The notes beneath the pieces were generated by a model. That model was not told the origin of the DNA, did no database searches, and was given only the letters and a program-made list of their open reading frames with translations. This document shows, one piece after another, positions 61,920 through 64,000 of a stretch of 64,000 bases of DNA. Origin of the DNA: Stichopus chloronotus (Eukaryota; Echinodermata; Holothuroidea; Aspidochirotida; Stichopodidae); the NCBI GenBank assembly GCA_021234535.1, contig CM037845.1, positions 13,288,643 through 13,352,642 of the forward strand. Reading direction: 5' to 3'. The translations under genes were made by a program, and so were the position numbers. Positions within the stretch are counted from its first letter, which is position 1. Every line of letters starts with the position of its first letter.

Positions 61920-64000
61920 CATTAATCGGGATCACCATCATAGCTTATTCCTTACGATTTCGTTAACATTCCTGACAGCAGTTTTCTAATTTAATAGCTA
62001 TTTGCGGGTTACTTTGGCCTTTGCTTCCAGAATTAACAATTGCCTGGGGTCACATCTACAAAAGGCGAACCACAACCTATCACATAATTATGCAGTTTCC
62101 CCACGCCTTCAATTTCATGTTGACATACTGTTTTATGTTTTAATCATTAATTTTTTTTTGTTCTTTCTTTCTTTTGTTTCTAAAGGGTGTCTGCTTCTAC
62201 ATCTAACGTTCAGTTTTAAATCTCTCCCGTACATTTTAAATGCAATTCATTGTTTCTCTGTGAGAAATTCTAGTACAAAACAATTTTACTACAATGTTTT
62301 CTCTTTTACGGTAACGTAGAAGTCACGTTACACCTGAGAATAATCACACTTGTTATCGGATAGGAAACCAGATTTCAGAGGAAATTTTAAATCTTTGTAA
62401 AAGTAGCTTCGAGTTTAGGGGAGTGTCAATAATGAGACACATCAAAAGTCTCGATTTGCCGGATTATTGTTCATTAAATATTACACATGTAACTTAAATT
62501 TTACTTTATGTGTTACATTTACTTCTTGCGCTTGGAATTAGCACTCCTATCAGATGCATAATCAACAACGGAAAGAAGGTAGGACTGAGAAAGGTGAGTG
62601 AAAATTGAAAAAAAAGAATGAAATGATGGTATAGTTGCAGAGTTGCTGGTCTGAGATCCTCTGACTCTCCTGGATATCACATATTACACAAGTTTTTTTT
62701 TTTTTCTTTCTGTTAACCGAAGCGTTTCGTCGATTTTAAAAACATATATTGAATGTCACCCTGTTTATGTGCTCAGCCATCAATTCAAAGGATGTAAGCA
62801 TGCGCCTGAGTCGCAGAATGTTCGTAGATGTTTTTTCTTACCTTCTACGGTATTTTCAATAGGATTACGTACGCTGTCAGATCCACACTCACAAAGATGC
62901 TCTTAATTAAAGCACCTCTCTGATTGGAAATGTACATTGAAGGTGAATACAGCTGTACTTGATATTAATTTCACTTTTCAGTTCCAGTTTATCCCTTTCA
63001 CCCAAATTTTACATCGACGATACACAAGTATCACGCTGACAACAAAACGTGTAATATATAGTATATGGGAATTATGGACTAGTTTGGTACACTGTCTGAA
63101 ACATTTTCACTTTAAATTGAATTGTCTTTCTTTCACACTTTGGTGGTCACTTATCATTGTGAAATAATTGTTCTTCAAGGCCTGATTACAATCGATAATG
63201 CAGTAAATAAACAGAATAATATAGTAACAACCGGCTATGTACACGTATAGTGTACTAAAAACTGATACTGGATTAAAATAATCCATGTGAAGACTCATCT
63301 TACATGATTTGGCCCTGACCCCAGGGGCTATTTAGTGAAACTGCGAACACGTAACAAAATAAGGGGCGTGGTATCCAGAGGCTAATTTTACTCCTTTACT
63401 ACACATACAACCCGATGCGTCGATACGTCGATACGTGACTTGTGGTACGGTTCACTAAATGCAAGTGAAAGAATACAAGAAATATTAATCATATATACGA
63501 AACATACAAAATTAGTTAACTCTGTCAAATATGGGAGACATACAAAAATAACCTCCCTGCTAGTCTCGTGTGGAACCGAACGTTATTTCAAACTTGCCGC
63601 TTCACCATGGTATTCTAACAACTAATATCTTAGCGACAAATTTACTAATAATGTATAGGGTAAAATTCGATGATGTTCGATCGTAACATACCGATAAGGT
63701 AATGATTCCACCTTTTCGGTCATGTAGTATTTGTTTTCACTACATGGTTGGTCAGTTTTCTATATTTATTTTTTTGTCCCGAGAAATTGTACACATTGAA
63801 ACGACCAATGAGCTTTCTCCTTCTAAGCAAGGTGTACGCATATGGCGAGCTGAATGCCCAATAAAAAAAAAAAAAAAAAAACAACAAGATTATCGGTTGA
63901 TGAGCTGGGATTGTCGGTCGATTATCCAATTTTGTCAACTGATAATCCGTGATCCCCAATTTACCGTGCAAAAAGTTTGGATTATTGCGTGATAAATGTA
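61920..64000. other. No recognised gene
   Basis: Unassigned AT-rich end of the window with poly(T) near 62694-62705 and poly(A) near 63862-63880. The short frames have no family signature. Confidence 0.45.

Noticed and set aside
1..64000. CRISPR arrays, operons, riboswitches, bacterial promoters
   Set aside because: The window is intron-bearing animal DNA; the only regular arrays are micro- and minisatellites.

Overview
The window is AT-rich, intron-containing animal DNA with one complete protein-coding gene in a sea of interspersed repeats. The repeat mix is Penelope-like, Ty3/Gypsy, CR1/L2-like, P-element-like and hAT-like elements plus many MITEs. Together with an AGGTCA-rich dispersed repeat, this suggests a marine invertebrate, most likely an echinoderm. 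That placement is an inference; no single feature proves it.

The gene lies on the minus strand, 34365 down to 25644. It encodes a 539-residue SLC22-family solute carrier (12-TM major facilitator, OCTN/organic-ion type) in nine coding exons. All eight introns have GT-AG borders and compatible phases.

Region by region. 1-25 kb: repeats and unassigned DNA, with a broken Ty3/Gypsy pol piece (6.1-6.9 kb), a hAT-like MITE (13.5-14.0 kb), several TTAA-flanked MITEs, a long (TA)n tract and one unrecognised broken coding fragment (21.4-21.8 kb). 25.6-34.4 kb: the SLC22-like gene, carrying three different TTAA-type MITEs in its introns. 36.0-40.5 kb: MITE families B and A around a minus-strand CR1/L2-like LINE remnant, itself split by a TTAA-flanked MITE. 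44.57-46.60 kb: a P-element-like transposon with terminal inverted repeats and an imperfect 8-bp target duplication. 47.8-50.9 kb: repeat family E copy 1, family B copy 2, then a tandem array with perfect DR1 (AGGTCAAAGGTCA) sites. 56.9-57.1 kb: a minisatellite. 58.2-61.25 kb: family E copy 2, interrupted by a 2-kb hAT-like element that carries a Penelope-type reverse transcriptase remnant. The matching unoccupied site is in copy 1.

The most notable theme is a group of at least six unrelated-looking MITE families (A, B, C, D, F and the LINE insertion) that all end in TTAA-AG. This suggests one shared TTAA-targeting transposase. No such transposase, no second confident cellular gene and no reliable RNA gene was seen. 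Exon limits, repeat limits and TSDs were read by eye.
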